From Deinococcus sp. AB2017081 (GTDB lineage: Bacteria > Deinococcota > Deinococci > Deinococcales > Deinococcaceae): a DNA stretch of 64,000 nucleotides. Shown here piece after piece: positions 63,917 through 64,000 of this stretch. Position 1 is the stretch's first letter. Each line of letters begins with the position of its first letter. The translations under genes and the position numbers were made by a program. The notes under the pieces were generated by a model. It was not told the origin of the DNA and did no database searches. It worked only from the letters and a program-made list of their open reading frames with translations. The DNA lies in NCBI RefSeq assembly GCF_034440735.1, contig NZ_CP140099.1, positions 1-64,000 of the forward strand. Reading direction: 5' to 3'.

Positions 63917-64000
63917 TTAGGCGCCGCGCTTGGTCAGCCACAGGCGGAAGTCGTACATCTCCCCGGCCTGCGCCGTCACGATGTCACGGGCCAGCTTAAG
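63917..64000 (-). CDS. DUF305-like protein, C-terminal end only
   Basis: 27 codons before a TAA: LKLARDIVTAQAGEMYDFRL, then WLTKRGA. This is the typical last helix of DUF305 proteins, small exported His/Met-rich proteins often near copper genes. The rest lies outside the window. Confidence 0.6.
   Translation of the reverse strand, partial: LKLARDIVTAQAGEMYDFRLWLTKRGA

Overview
The window is very GC-rich, with densely packed genes that overlap as ATGA, GTGA or TGATG. Many start codons lie about six bases after a TAnnnT-like -10 box, the leaderless transcript layout known to be common in Deinococcus. Gene content also fits Deinococcus: a large-subunit catalase, Dps, two VIT/CCC1 metal transporters, cytochrome bd, a solo TnpB element and a C-H-H type CsoR. 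No rRNA, tRNA, ribosomal protein, replication gene or CRISPR array was seen, so this looks like an accessory or stress-adaptation segment. Whether it is chromosomal or plasmid-borne cannot be told.

Layout. 1-4 kb: damaged FtsX-like permease, ArsB, and an IS630-family element. 4-20 kb (mostly minus strand): envelope genes (lysozyme-like protein, DedA, polysaccharide deacetylase, acyltransferase-like membrane protein), a PepSY protein, an Abi_2/AbiF-type HEPN gene with its own upstream small-RNA candidate, a UspA-SDR-glucoamylase-aquaporin operon, an ApbE/ferric-reductase-like operon, a VIT transporter and an atypical Nramp. 20-27 kb: PAP2 phosphatase followed by cydDCAB. 27-30 kb: TnpB element, broken hydrolase and two related short repeats. 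29.5-37 kb: subtilisin, PAP2-response regulator-histidine kinase-membrane protein-PIG-L deacetylase, and a second two-component system. 37-44 kb: VIT transporter, Dps, KatE, Tat ferritin-like protein, ankyrin protein, UppP and a Doc toxin pair. 44-64 kb: a copper and envelope island with two P-type ATPases, CopZ, CsoR, multicopper oxidase, CcdA/TlpA-like thiol proteins, rhodanese, a DUF326 Cys-rich protein, peptidases and the end of a DUF305 gene.

The main discovery is regulatory. Eleven promoters carry the direct repeat TWTACC-N5-TTWACC, exactly 11 bp apart, followed after exactly 9 bp by a -10 box. They drive the deacetylase/DedA, UppP, two PAP2 operons (one with cydDCAB, one with the two-component system), Nramp, ApbE, UspA/glucoamylase and protease genes. 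This spacing is typical of OmpR/PhoB-family response regulators, and the PAP2-linked regulator at 31350-32021 is the best candidate because its own operon has the largest site. Seven further promoters, mainly in the copper/envelope region, carry a second 11-bp direct repeat, TAACAC-N5-GAACAC, followed after 8-9 bp by a -10 box. Several of these promoters start short leaderless ORFs that overlap the next gene. A third set of C/G-rich inverted boxes marks the CsoR copper genes.

The other strong candidate is the AbiF-like gene. A consensus promoter (TTGACA-N17-TAGATT) makes a roughly 44-nt RNA whose terminator T-run directly touches the toxin ATG, an RNA-antitoxin-like arrangement.
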